Assembly: GCF_001039355.2 (NCBI RefSeq)
Contig: NW_019775946.1
Coordinates: forward strand, 27,553-89,552
Origin: Lingula anatina
Lineage: Eukaryota > Brachiopoda > Lingulata > Lingulida > Lingulidae
Length of the DNA: 62,000 nt
Direction: 5' to 3'
Below, piece after piece: positions 22,854 to 46,265 of this stretch. A model generated the notes under the pieces. The model had not been told where the DNA came from, ran no database searches, and saw only the letters and a program-made list of their open reading frames with translations. The number at the start of each line of letters is the position of its first letter. The first letter of the stretch is position 1. The position numbers were made by a program, and so were the translations under genes.

Positions 22854-22874
22854 GACTACAGGGTGCTAAATTAC
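21714..22874 (-). CDS. MYO18A: Myosin XVIII first coding exon: KE-rich N-terminus and PDZ domain
   Basis: The exon begins at a TTTCAG acceptor (exon start 22874); 21 nt later comes the ATG at 22853. It ends in ACA|GTAAGT at 21714 in phase 0. It encodes 380 residues: [15 protein letters not shown] followed by almost pure Lys/Glu to about residue 38, a low-complexity Ser/Pro/Lys region at about 50-240, then a PDZ domain at about 247-340. The PDZ carboxylate-binding loop reads GDFGFTLRR (258-266) and [15 protein letters not shown] marks the next strands and turn. It closes with [10 protein letters not shown], a string I recognise from MYO18A just after the PDZ. In vertebrates the KE region and PDZ bind actin and GOLPH3; that is family knowledge, not seen here. 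Antisense reading frames over this exon are shadows. Confidence 0.95.
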
Positions 22875-22978
22875 CTGAAACGGACAAAAAAATCAACAAT
22901 TACAAACTTATAACAAAATAGTGCTGAAGTGCTGAAAAAATGTCACAAAGCTTTTACATCTTTTGAAATATCAATTAA

Positions 22979-23315
22979 AGGGATAATAACTCTTCGTATG
23001 AAATCTATATTTCACAATAAAAACATTGTGAATAACTCATAGAAATATGATATATTCTGTTTTACGATGAAAACAGCAGTTATAGCTATTATTCTGATAT
23101 CTAAGCTTGTCTTCAGATCACGTGACCTCCATTGATGGTTATACTCTGTTATAATCTCTTAAGAGATTTTAACAAAAATCCAAACTTTTTAGAAAAAAAC
23201 CAGGGACTAACTTTGAATGTAAAAATGGATTCATTAACCATTAGTAAGTATGGGAAAATTGTTGTTTACTCCAGGAAAATTCATTTTTTGGCCAAAACGA
23301 AGAGTTATTATCCCT
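22979..23315. mobile_element. MITE copy 2 with TTAA target duplication
   Basis: 337 bp with near-perfect terminal inverted repeats (AGGGATAATAACTCTTCGT and its complement) and exact TTAA on both sides (22975-22978, 23316-23319). The interior is homologous to copy 1 and lacks copy 1's nested insert, so it shows the empty site. No ORF; non-autonomous. It lies in the probable 5' UTR intron of the myosin gene. Confidence 0.85.
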
Positions 23316-25746
23316 TTAATCATAATAATTCTCTATTTAATACACACTACTACAGTGATGTCAGGGCTATTCTGTGAACCAGAGCTGGTAGTAAATGTTC
23401 AATATGAAGAGACACCACTTCACCGACTGTGTTACTGTTTGCACTCAGACAGCACAGGAGCATACTCCACTTAATAAGTACCATTCTTCTAAATGTCAAA
23501 ATCAATATCAGGCCTTACTAAAGAATTTGGCAAAATGCTAAATGAACCCTTGACGGTGACACATCAATGGAGATTTGTTTTTAATGTAGAACAATGTTTA
23601 TAATTCTAAGCTCTAAAAGATAACCTTTATGGACATAATTTAAGACCAAATATTTATGCACTGGGTCCATAAAAATTCAAAATACCTTGCTCTCATTTGC
23701 TCTAGATACCTTTAGCCATAACACACTGGTGATTCACTGTGATGTATTTGTCCGACCTGTCCTACCCTAGTTTAAACAGTGATAAGCTATTACTACTCTG
23801 TATCACAACCTGCCACATGGAATGCTGTCCATAAATATCATCACAGTGCCCAGGGGCTAGGAAAGACCAGCAAGCTAGGGTCAACTTGATGCTTCAACAC
23901 TGTATCAGTTATTGTGTTGACATATACCTAGTCTCTCATAGTCTCAGCCTGGTCTGCAGAGCAAGAAAAATGGGTGAAAATTTGATCTATTTGTTTATCA
24001 GTTTTGCCATCCTAGTTACAATATATCAAATATGAGAGGGGGGTGGACATTATTTCAATGACTGTTTCATGCATTCAGTATCTTTGTGTCACTCGACAGA
24101 CATTGGATCTTGGACGGACAGTCTCAACATTATGTAGTGTCAGCACTATTTAACTATGTGATCAATTTGCTTGACCATAGGGCTTGGCTAGTGGTGCATT
24201 CCATCCAGAATATAAAGTGTGGTTTTCTTCACTGTGACAATATGACAAACTGTGAATGTGAGCATCCAAGTATAAACAAGACAGGGTGGGCCTCAAGAAA
24301 TAGTTTGTTTTTTTTTATACATATACATGGGTGATATCACTGGGCACTGCATCATTCATAATGAAATGTATGGCTATATATATGTCATCTGACACTATCT
24401 GCCTCTGATGAAATTCATTATATTAGGCAGCATATATGTATCAATATATACCATAGGTGCTGTGTAGTCCCTGTAGCTGACGCTATGTTCCCTGAGGTTA
24501 ATGTAGTGTGACTGGGTTAGTGGAGCTGGATACTGGATATCACAGCTATTTACAATGGTCCAAGTTTATGGTACAGTTACTTTAACCAAGAGACACAGTG
24601 CTACATGATACCCTGGCCAAAATATTTTCTTTTTCAACAGCTTTGTAGCATTCACAGTTTCCCAAATTAGTTCATGAGCACTCAAAGAGGTCTTTGGGTT
24701 CTGAACTGACAAGTACAAATAATTAAGAAAATGTATTCAAATGATATATACTTTAAAATGGCATTGCTATACAGTCCTGTTAATGAAATGTAAATGTGCT
24801 TTTAAAATTTACATTTTCAAATAGTTTAGAAGACAAAATGTTCACATAATACATTTAGACTATGGCTGTACACCTCTTTTTATCAGTCTAAAATATATGC
24901 AAGTGTAGGAAATTAAAATAATTCAATTTGAAACATACTGTTCATTAGAACAACAAAATTGGATATCACCAAACCAGAAATGATAAAGGCTTGATCCAAA
25001 TTTTGAAAACTGCTATGGACTTATTGACTTATTCTTTGGAGATTCTAAGGCAGTGGAAGCAATAAAACTAGACTTTACTCAGTCTATAGCTGGGTAGGTG
25101 AGAGGGCTGCTTAACAGGACAATTGCTTTTTATCCTCCAAATGTCTACCATATTTTATTTATTTATCGTAATCAATATGGTATCCAATTGGACCTACTGA
25201 TACAATGAGGGAAGTACACTACACAAAACAGAAAGTAAAACTCCAAAGTGGCCTTATCTTGTAATCACCAATCCAAATAAAAACACAAACCCGGCTGTCA
25301 GGCTGATAACACATGTCATTGTGCATTAATTATACACCTACTTCCATTTTCCTTATATTATCATTGTGGCCTTATTATAAATCTTCTGTGATAAATTCTT
25401 TATCAATTATACAGGTAGCTGCTTGAATCACTTGCTTTTTTTAATTACCAGGCAGGATAAAATACTGTATAATAAGCAGGTTTTACTATTAGCATAAGGC
25501 TGCATTCAGAGTAGAAGTTTACTGTACAACTGTAACCAGCAGGACTGATCTATCTCTGGGGATTCTTGCTAAAGTGCAATGAATGTAATCAGTTTAAGTG
25601 TCTGTCACGCCCCCTCAAGAACCTTTGATACCATCAGTCTAAAATATATCAGTCTCAAGAACCTAGCCCCTCCACACTTTATCAAGAGTCATATTCACAA
25701 TCTCAACGAGGAGAAACATTCTTAACAAGGACGCAGATGATGGCTA

Positions 25747-25776
25747 TATGTACAGACACATCTGTGTCTGTACATA
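25747..25776. repeat. Perfect inverted repeat, 14-bp arms
   Basis: TATGTACAGACACA, TC, TGTGTCTGTACATA: perfect arms around a two-base centre. A second small one (CATATGTGC TTTATA GCACATAT) lies near 25951. It could form a cruciform or hairpin, or be a chance palindrome. Confidence 0.8.
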
Positions 25777-26439
25777 AAAATGACTGTTTTGAGCATATTG
25801 ACAAAAACAATCAGAAGTATAGTGTTATCAATATAACACTTATCATTATTATTAATAATATTATTATTTTACTATCTTCAATCACTGGTTGTATGAAGCC
25901 TATTGTGTTTATATCCACAGGTGTGCATGATGATCCCAAATCGTCTCCAACATATGTGCTTTATAGCACATATTATCAATGAAAATATACTGTAAACAGA
26001 AATTTATATATAAGCCCAGGCAAGGCCAGCAATAAAACATTTGTTATCATTCAGTTATCACTGAAATATACACTTGGACTTGATGACTGAAAGCTACATC
26101 ATCCCTTCCCCGAGCATCCCTGTAAAATTCTACCAGGCTTAAATGTGTTTGAAGTGAACTGCAAATTGTGCAGTGAACAGATATTTGCAATTTCATTCCA
26201 AATGGCAGCAAAAAATTCATAGCAGTGTGGGATACACAAAGGTGAGAGACAGAGGGCATTGCATCAAAGTTCTGTTCCAGATCAAAGGCGGGTCCTTTTG
26301 CCATTGACTGCATGTTATTCTTACAGGTTCAGGTGCAACATAACAGACAAAAATTCCTGTACAGGACAGCAAGAGAATTAACCTTTGGTCTAGTTAAATG
26401 TACACAACACGCCTATTCAGAAGTGCACAGGAAAATCAT

Positions 26440-26545
26440 TTGATGTAGTGCCGACCGGTTCTGGATTACTTTAAATTACTGAAACGTTCCACAAAAAATC
26501 GACGTTTTGACACAAGTGCCCTTCATCCTGAGGCTAACACTAATA
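26440..26545. mobile_element. Possible retroelement tail (CGTTTTGACACAAGTGCCCT motif)
   Basis: On the minus strand the phrase CTCAGGATGAAGGGCACTTG, then TGTCAAAACGTCGATTTTTT, resembles the short tail (gaagggcact-tgt-cgaaacgt) found at the end of many invertebrate retroelement copies. It is a single copy here and family assignment is from memory only. Confidence 0.25.
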
Positions 26546-26622
26546 GAACTTATTTTCGTTTTTACAATTTAATGCGCCAAGACACCTGACACAGCACAAC
26601 ATCACTGCCTTCACGATCTCAC

Positions 26623-26860
26623 TTGGGTGTCCTTGGCAAGGGCTCTGTCGCCACCGACTGTGCAGTGAAGACCTACAAGACAAAGCTTACAACAATGCTA
26701 TAATTACCACATTGATACTTTTACATATGTACTTACAAATATATCGTGAGTTATGGTCCTGCAATGCTATAACGCTTTTAAGGCCGCATAGACATGCCGG
26801 AAACTGGAAGCTAGTAGGATTCCGTCCACTTCCGATTTTCAAAATGGCTTACTATGCATC
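26623..26860 (-). promoter_or_regulatory. Candidate promoter and first non-coding exon of myosin XVIII
   Basis: On the minus strand an ETS-type site CGGAAGTG (26827-26834) lies next to GCCATTTT (26841-26848, YY1-like, ATGGC on the other strand), a frequent pair in TATA-less animal promoters. Transcribed leftward, possible donors follow at 26736 (ATATATTT|GTAAGTAC) and 26622 (ACCCAA|GTGAGATC), with an acceptor-like CTTGTAG ending at 26673. Either donor could join to the acceptor at 22875. No TATA box or CpG island is evident. Confidence 0.4.
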
Positions 26861-28990
26861 CGGGTACCTGTTTACATTGTTCACCCTTGACCTTCGACTG
26901 CTAGAATATTATCATCAGCACGTATTCTGGATTTTTGGTTTACTACTTGTCCGTCAGTTTTTGAATAGCAGTAAATCTTCATTTTATAAAATTGAAGTCC
27001 TGCCGCTGAACTTTCCTTCTGATATTTCTAAGTATCTTAATACAAATCAAAGTAAAACAAAAAAAGTGTACCTACCTTTCAGAAATATTCCATAAATTAC
27101 TTTTGTGTTACACACTTAAGAAAAAAAATAGCTTGGTTAACAGTGTTTTTTCAAGCTCCTGAACATGACAAAATATCTGAAACATTTTTATTAATATTTT
27201 ATTAAAGTTTAACTCACAGTCTTGAAAATCATACATATGAAACAGATGATGTCCAGAAAGATTTTTCATAACAATAAACAATTGATTCTCAAGAAAAAAA
27301 TCCAAGATTATTGTTAATTTTGCATGGCATTAACCAATCAGTAACATTTAAAATATTTGCACATTTCTAATATCCGACCACTCACCCATTATAAATCACC
27401 ATTCAAGATGTATTCACAAACCATAACACAAAATCATATGTCAACATAAACATAAAACAGCATGCCTGTCTATAGTGAAGACAACCCAAAGATCTATCCA
27501 CTAAATAAGCACCAGTTAAACAGCATAATTCCTCAAAAGAAACAGAGTTCATTAATATCATGAGAGATTTTTTTCTACATGAAAAGGCAAGTATATTATC
27601 CTAATGTCAAAGATATTACCACTTATAGGAAATAACAGGTGATAACAAGATTGTCTTTGTTTGACACTCGGGTTTGTTAAAATGTTCAAAGAATACAACA
27701 GGTCCCTAATGACATGCTGACTGATAACGCCAAAAACTACAGAAGAGTGTAGGAAACCATCAAAATTGCAGGTTCCACACAAAACACTATGTTTCTCTGC
27801 TAACAAAACTTAGGTATACTTTAAAAAGCTCAACCAAAACTTAAGGACCCACCAATATACAACTTTCCATGATCTTCATATTTTGAAATGCATTTACTGG
27901 ATTATTATGATGTCATTCTGAACCTTTTTACCACTCTGTACATATAAGGAAGACCGACTTTAAGGCAAAGTTTTACCCTTGTATTAAAGCTAAATATGCA
28001 TCCATAAGCCTCTTAATTACAGCAAAATGTATGAATCCAATATCTGATATAACATATTTACATTTAAAATGACTTTAACAAGAACCATACTAATTTCCAG
28101 AAAGATTTCATCTTTCAGGAAATGAGTCTTAGGCATTATTGCTCTGCATAGAATGGTACAAAAATATCCTTTTCAACTATCACAAAATGAGAGGCATGAG
28201 TGTCACGTTTTGGAAGTTGTTATCCTTATACTAATGCTGGTTTTGTTGCTGTTGGACTGTGTAAGGTATTAGTGTGTTAGGTGACACCCGTGTTACATTT
28301 GGAGTGCATTAGATGTGATTGCATGTATGAGTGTATTGAATGTGTGTCCATAGTTAACAAGGCCATGTATAACAACTAGAAAAAAAATCACCAAGTCCTG
28401 GGCAGTAAACCAAGCACAGCTGCACGTTTGCCCTTAACACTAGTGACTTCTACATAAATCTTTTGCCTCTCTGATCAATTTAGCCAGTTTGAATATCTCT
28501 TCTTTGGTGCATATTTTCATATATAGTGCTCTAAATCTAATATGATAGTTATAGTGAAAATAATAATGAAACTCATTTCTGGCAAGTTAACAAAAGTAAA
28601 GAAATAACTTCATACATGCACAAAGCTGAAGATTCCAATTACTCATGCTATCTATATAATTGTTTGTTAACCTTAACATAATAACATACTTAACATATTA
28701 AGGAATGTAAGAGAACATCTACTTGAGAATGTGTTGCAATGGTTAGAACTTAAATAATCATAATAATGGATTGAGACATCAATTTATGACCTTTTCAGAT
28801 TTAGATCTGATTTTCAAAGAATTACTGATGATCTTTTTTGGGGGAATTAACATCAGTTATTTAATCTACATTAATCTAAATTAGTCTACTCATTGTATGT
28901 CTCTACAAATATACCAAATACAAAACAGATGGTAACAGCTACACTTGGTGCATGTATTTGAAAACTGTAAGGTAATGAAGGATGCTTAAT
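26861..28990 (-). other. CPD 3' UTR and CPD-myosin intergenic region
   Basis: No coding sequence beyond chance frames. The CPD stop codon is at 28991-28993 and its 3' UTR must extend leftward. The clearest AATAAA signals on the minus strand are at about 27187-27192 and 27198-27203 (TTTATT on the plus strand), which would give a 3' UTR near 1.8 kb. A closer, non-canonical signal cannot be excluded. Confidence 0.35.
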
Positions 28991-40990
<12,000 letters not shown>

Positions 40991-41330
40991 CTTTGAAGAA
41001 ATAGCTCCGCATTAAATAATTGAAGAATACTTTAATTTACATTTCCGCCAAAAAGGACTCATAATCACTATGAAAATAAAAATAAGCTAAATTGATTTCA
41101 AGTCACATAAAATCGATAAATCAGATTTATCTGTGAGAAGCCGCTACGTGTCCAACTATTTCTGCGGACTAGCTTTTCAAAAGAGCGGTTCACTTGAAGA
41201 AGACCTATCGCTGATGTATTCTGGTCATCGTTCCTACTCTTCCTTGCTTCGTTCGGCGGTGTTCTTGATTAGTAATCAGAAACAAAGATCAGAAAACCAG
41301 ATGGCGAAGAAAATCATTCCATTTACTTAT
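40991..41330 (-). promoter_or_regulatory. Candidate CPD 5' UTR and promoter
   Basis: Upstream of the CPD start codon, about 100 AT-rich bases are followed by a more mixed, CpG-containing stretch (41130-41310). ATGGCG on the plus strand at 41301-41306 is YY1-like. No TATA box at a sensible distance was obvious. The transcription start is not resolved. A chance 67-codon plus-strand frame overlaps it. Confidence 0.35.
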
Positions 41331-41759
41331 GACTAAGATTTATGCATTATCACAGCAGTTTTTGTCAAACAAAATACCTGTATTAACCTTAGATCTACAA
41401 GTCCTACAGCGTGCCCCACGTCATTTTGTTTAATTTCATTATTATTTTTTACCCAGAAAAAAATTATGGGATGGGTTTGATGATAAAACTGTCAAGGGTA
41501 ATGCTTTGAATATAAGATTGCGTTTGTTGTGTCAATTTTAAGTCATGTTTTAAATAAAACCATTACTATTGCGAGAAAGATAGACACTTAATGTTCTAAC
41601 AGAAATATTTGGAAAAAGATAGGTAAAACGTTAAATACAATTGAATTGATATATTGAACAATATAACATTGTCATTCTTACAGTGCATTATGTGAATGCT
41701 CAAGTTAAAACGAAAGTACTTAACCCTATAGTATTTTACTATACAAATGTAGAGGGTCC

Positions 41760-41760
<1 letters not shown>

Positions 41761-41826
<66 letters not shown>
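41761..41826. repeat. (AT)n microsatellite upstream of CPD
   Basis: About 33 uninterrupted AT units, 770 bp upstream of the CPD start codon. Confidence 0.95.
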
Positions 41827-41829
<3 letters not shown>

Positions 41830-42879
41830 ACTTGAATAATCGTGTGAAAAAAGGCAAAAAAATTGTTCACAAAAATAAAAAACGCCCCTGATCACAGATT
41901 GTATTCTATAACCGAGACAAACCGACAAATATCCCTATAAGGACGACCGATCAAGTCCAAACGAGTGATTGGGGATTTTATCTATATAGTATATACGAGC
42001 TCCAAATCTGACTGGTATAATTATCTTTTAAGTTAAATATTTTTTCTTAGTTTATTTAATGGATGTTTTATCTCATTTTTCAATAGCCATCAATATTTTT
42101 GTTCTGACCAGTTAGTAATTTTATCTGATTTTGCCATGTTTATTTAACTCTTTACAGGTTGCCAGAATATTTTAAATAAAAATAATAGTAATAGTTTCTG
42201 TAAATTCCGATATTTCATTAAAGTGAAGAAGGTTCATTGCTTCGAACATAAATCAGTTAAGGCCGAACACACAGTCCTTCCACGATGAAATAGGTACCTG
42301 TTTTATATACTTTTGGAAAGCTTCATTCTTTCTAAAAGTTCTATATTTATATCTCAAGTTATAACTTGTAAACTATATATACTGTCGGATTCTCTCTCGA
42401 GGTAAAAAAAAAATTCGGATTAGCAAAGGTTTGGATCAATGATATTTTTTGCGTTCGGATCGTGAGAATGAAAATGCCTTTGGCAGTGAAGACCACAACG
42501 CACGCACCATAGTACCCTGCACAACTCAACTACCACATTGATGGCAATAAAAGACCGATCGGAAATCCGGAATATACTCATTCTCCAACAATGTAGTGTG
42601 TAATATCATTTCATAGCATCAAATTGATGTAGACGAAAAAGGGTGACGCAAAAGCTTATACAAATTATTTTCCTAAAAGAAAATTTTGAGTATTCACCAC
42701 GATGTAAATGCACAAGTCTCAGATGACAGACTAAGGTCTCCTGGGTTGCGACCGTCTATATGAGCCAAACATACATCTCAGTGTTGACGACTTTCAAAAT
42801 ACAGGTAACGTAAAATATGGTCCAGTGAAATTTAGTTCAATATATTTTACTCTCAATCGGAAGGAACTGCCCACTAGAT

Positions 42880-43010
42880 TGAATACACTTGATTTTTGTG
42901 ACAGCTGTAAGATTAGGGGGTCTAGTGGTCGGTGGTGTGTTGAGAGTTGTCAACCAGCCGTCGCGCGTATGTTTGTTCGGGTAGTTGTCAACATGTCAAC
43001 ATAATTACGA
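42880..43010 (+). promoter_or_regulatory. CpG-containing segment with three TGTCAAC motifs
   Basis: In AT-rich surroundings this stretch contains CGTCGCGCG and three copies of TGTCAAC (two as GTTGTCAAC, at 42946-42954 and 42984-42992, plus 42994-43000). TGTCA fits TALE homeodomain sites and GTCAACA a forkhead variant. It may be a promoter or enhancer of the right-hand gene; no transcript evidence. Confidence 0.25.
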
Positions 43011-45967
43011 AAGTAATCGATATCATTATGGAAATTGCTTTTTTTGGTGCCCCAGTTGACTTTTTTCTATTAATGTGATTATATGGATAATACAGCCTTT
43101 CCACTGCCAATTATGACAATTTGATACCGTTGGGAAAATAGATTTATAAACATCTCTGTCTCAACTTACTCAAGATGTGCAGCGTCTTTTGATTTATAAG
43201 CCTGGCTGTTGAATATTGCAAAAACTGTTGCTAATGTGTAGTTGCTACATGTAGCAGTGCCATGGTGTGATTGTTGCCATGTACACTATACATTTTGCCA
43301 ATGTGATATTTATCCATGGTGTGCACTACAGTAATTATCTTTTGTTTTCTTCCTTTTACCGTGAAATTCAAAAATTGATGTATGATTGCTATTTGGTTTT
43401 CTGTTGAAACAGGGATTTTGCACATAATTTTCATGAAAGACTTGTGTAAGAAAGTATATATTTCTCTTGGTTAAGTATGGGCAAAAGTAAATCCAGTAAC
43501 AGCAGTCTAGATGCAGTTTAGGTCTCACCAAGCACACTTAAAACGTATGAAAGTACAAGAAGTGTTTTTAAGTCTTCTGTTAAAATGTGCTTGTGGTCTT
43601 GTGGTTTTACATCCTTTTTGTCTTTTGGCAAATGGTACATTTATGCAATTCATAAAATAATATATTTACTTTTGATCAGCAGATGGAAGTTGTGTAAATG
43701 TCCTGTTGTTTGCTATGCTTGCAGTAGGTATAATTCAGACTTAGGCAGTAAGGAATGGGCAAACTGAAATACAGTGTAAATATCCTAATGTTATGTATTG
43801 CAAAAGTATGTCAGTGTGATATTTTATATTTGAATAAGGATAAACCAATATACTGACGTGATGGAGTTGCAAACACACTAGTTGGATTTGTTCAAGTGTA
43901 ACTTCCTGGTCTATATTCTATAAACACCCTATAAGTACAGCTTAAGTTAATGTAAAATAGAATATAGCTTGGTAGAGGAACCTCATAAGTGTCTTGTGGT
44001 TGAACATATGAATTAGGTTACGACAAGTGACTTGAGGTCAGCACCTGCAATGTTAAGAGGTATACAGAAATACCTATACCACAACCCCCTCCTTTCTTCC
44101 TTCCTTCCTTCCAAATTAACCCAATAGGAAGCAGATGGTATCCCACCTTTTGTAGTAAAATACATGGTTTGTGAAGCATTGACCAAAAGTGTCATGAGAT
44201 AAACAAAAGTGGGCTATTGTTTAATTTGTTACAATATATTTTGGCATTTTTAAATAAATACCCTGCTGGTTAGTTTGTGTGAAGATCAGGATATGAAGTG
44301 ATCACTTTTCTGTTGAAAATAATGAATCATGATTTGAGGAAAAACAACAAAAAAAAAAAACGAATAAAAACTGGCACAGGATGTGTTTCTTTGGATTTGA
44401 TTGCGATTGGTTAACTGTAAGATGTGAGGGCTTTGCTAACAAGAAAAAAAATACCCATTTGGTGAGTGACATTTTATAGGTTAACATGTAGCATTCATAG
44501 CAAAACTTGGTCTCATTTCTTATTGATCATATGTTTTCTTGTATTTATAGAGTTTGCTTAGACCTTTTGCCAGAAATAATTTAGTTTGTTTTTCCTGTAG
44601 ATTGATTTTGAATGTTTTGATTCAAGTTCAGCAAATTTCTTTTCCTTTTTTTGATAAACAACAGAGATATGGATGTTTTATAACATGCTGTGGTATTGAA
44701 ACATAATCTTTGGTGTTTTGTTTGGAAAAGGTTTAGATTCACCTGAGACTACCTTTTGTCAGATCTCCTGCAGTGGGTGTTGTTTATTCAACTGTAAATT
44801 GTTGCAGAAAAAGTATCTGTACATGAATGTTATGAGGCTTAGTTTCCTGATATTCATTATTTCTGGATATGAATTTAACCAAAACAACCTGTGATTTGGT
44901 TTTTTAAAGCATTTTAATGAGTCTCTAGATCAACTAGGTTCACAGCATAGATTTTTCTGGTTGGAAAATGGCATAATGGCCTTATAGAACTAATATATAG
45001 AAAAGTAAATTAAGCTGAATTTTATTCGGTGGAAATGAAATTAGAATTAAGAATCAGCAGCTTTTTTTTTTTTTTCAAGTATTTACAGTTGAATTATTCT
45101 TTAGAAATTATCGCCTCATTGGGTGAATAAACATGATATTCATTTCCTCTGCTAATGGGAAACCAGAGGAGATCAACTTGTCTGTCAGCATGATCCTACT
45201 TATTCATGGGTCATTACTGGAGTGGGCTTGTTTGCAAATTTTTTGTCATTGTTGAAAACATTTCAATTTGCTTTGGAGATTAGTTTAGCTGCATTTTCAT
45301 TTATTTTGATAAAGTAGAATCAGACTAGATCCACATAGGAACATGTACAAATAGCACTGGTAATTTAAAAAATACTGAACGTACATGAGGACTGTAAAAT
45401 GTAAGAGATGCTGATGGTCTGAACACTTTCTGTGCCCATTCTTTCTTCAAATTATCTAAAATATTGTGATATAACCTGCCAAATGTGCAGCAAAGCATAT
45501 CTAAGAATATAATAATGCTTCTGCATCTGCTGTATTTAGTATATATTTACTCATAACCTGAGGGGAGGGGGTCATAGAGTTATATTTTGTATCAGGATAA
45601 TCCTATTTGGTGGGGAAGGCATGACTGGTACATTGTGCTGGAAGTTGGAGAATAGTCTCATTCTTAACAGTACAATTACTCATTATGGCTCAAAGTACTT
45701 GATCATTTGGCCTTTCACTTGTTGGTTTGCTTCTTATTGTTTAACCAAGCATAACAGGAAAGTACCTTCATTGTGCCCAAGTTATTATGGGATATTAGCA
45801 ACAATGAAAGGCTTATTAGTCTCCTGTTGATGTGACTGAGTGGTCTGGTCACAGCTGTGCTTCCACAACCTCCAAAAGTTGGCTTTCTGTAAGGAAGGTT
45901 TGGAAATAACCAAGGAATTGGACTAATTCCTTGAAATGACTGATTGTAAATTTTAAAGGAAATTATT

Positions 45968-46265
45968 GAAGATTTTTATAATTTTTATTTATTACTGTTG
46001 ATGTGAAACATAATATCCTTTTTTGGATTCAAGATAAAAAATATGTTCTCACAATTTATTACAATATTGTATATATATTTGACATTTGAGAATCAAGGAA
46101 AAAGATTCCATCTTTGTTAAGAGCATTTTATATATTTTTTTCCCATTTACTACCCTTGATGTGAGACACACTATCCCATTTAAGCATCAAGTTAAAAACA
46201 TGCTCTCACAATTTATTATAAATTTATATATATATAAGACATTTAAAAGACCAAGGAAGCTGATC
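45968..46265. repeat. Two-copy tandem duplication, unit about 155 bp
   Basis: Both copies contain TTGATGTGA-ACA-A-TATCC, AT-AAG-T-AAAAA-ATG, TCTCACAATTTATTA and GACATTT-A-A--CAAGGAA in the same order (copy A about 45968-46115, copy B about 46123-46265). Diverged and AT-rich; no coding. Confidence 0.65.

Larger units (their letters stand above)
22875..26622 (-). other. Probable 5' UTR intron of the myosin XVIII gene
   Basis: Between the acceptor at 22875 and the candidate first exon near 26.6 kb there is no coding sequence. It contains a MITE copy (22979-23315), a perfect 14-bp-arm inverted repeat (25747-25776) and a smaller one near 25951. The intron call depends on the 5' exon being right. 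Confidence 0.4.

Noticed and set aside
26712-27095. 127-codon plus-strand frame near the promoter
   Set aside because: No domain, AT-rich end, lies across the proposed divergent promoter region; likely chance.
41133-41336. 67-codon plus-strand frame upstream of CPD
   Set aside because: Weakly coding-like but no splice continuation or family match; treated as CPD upstream region.
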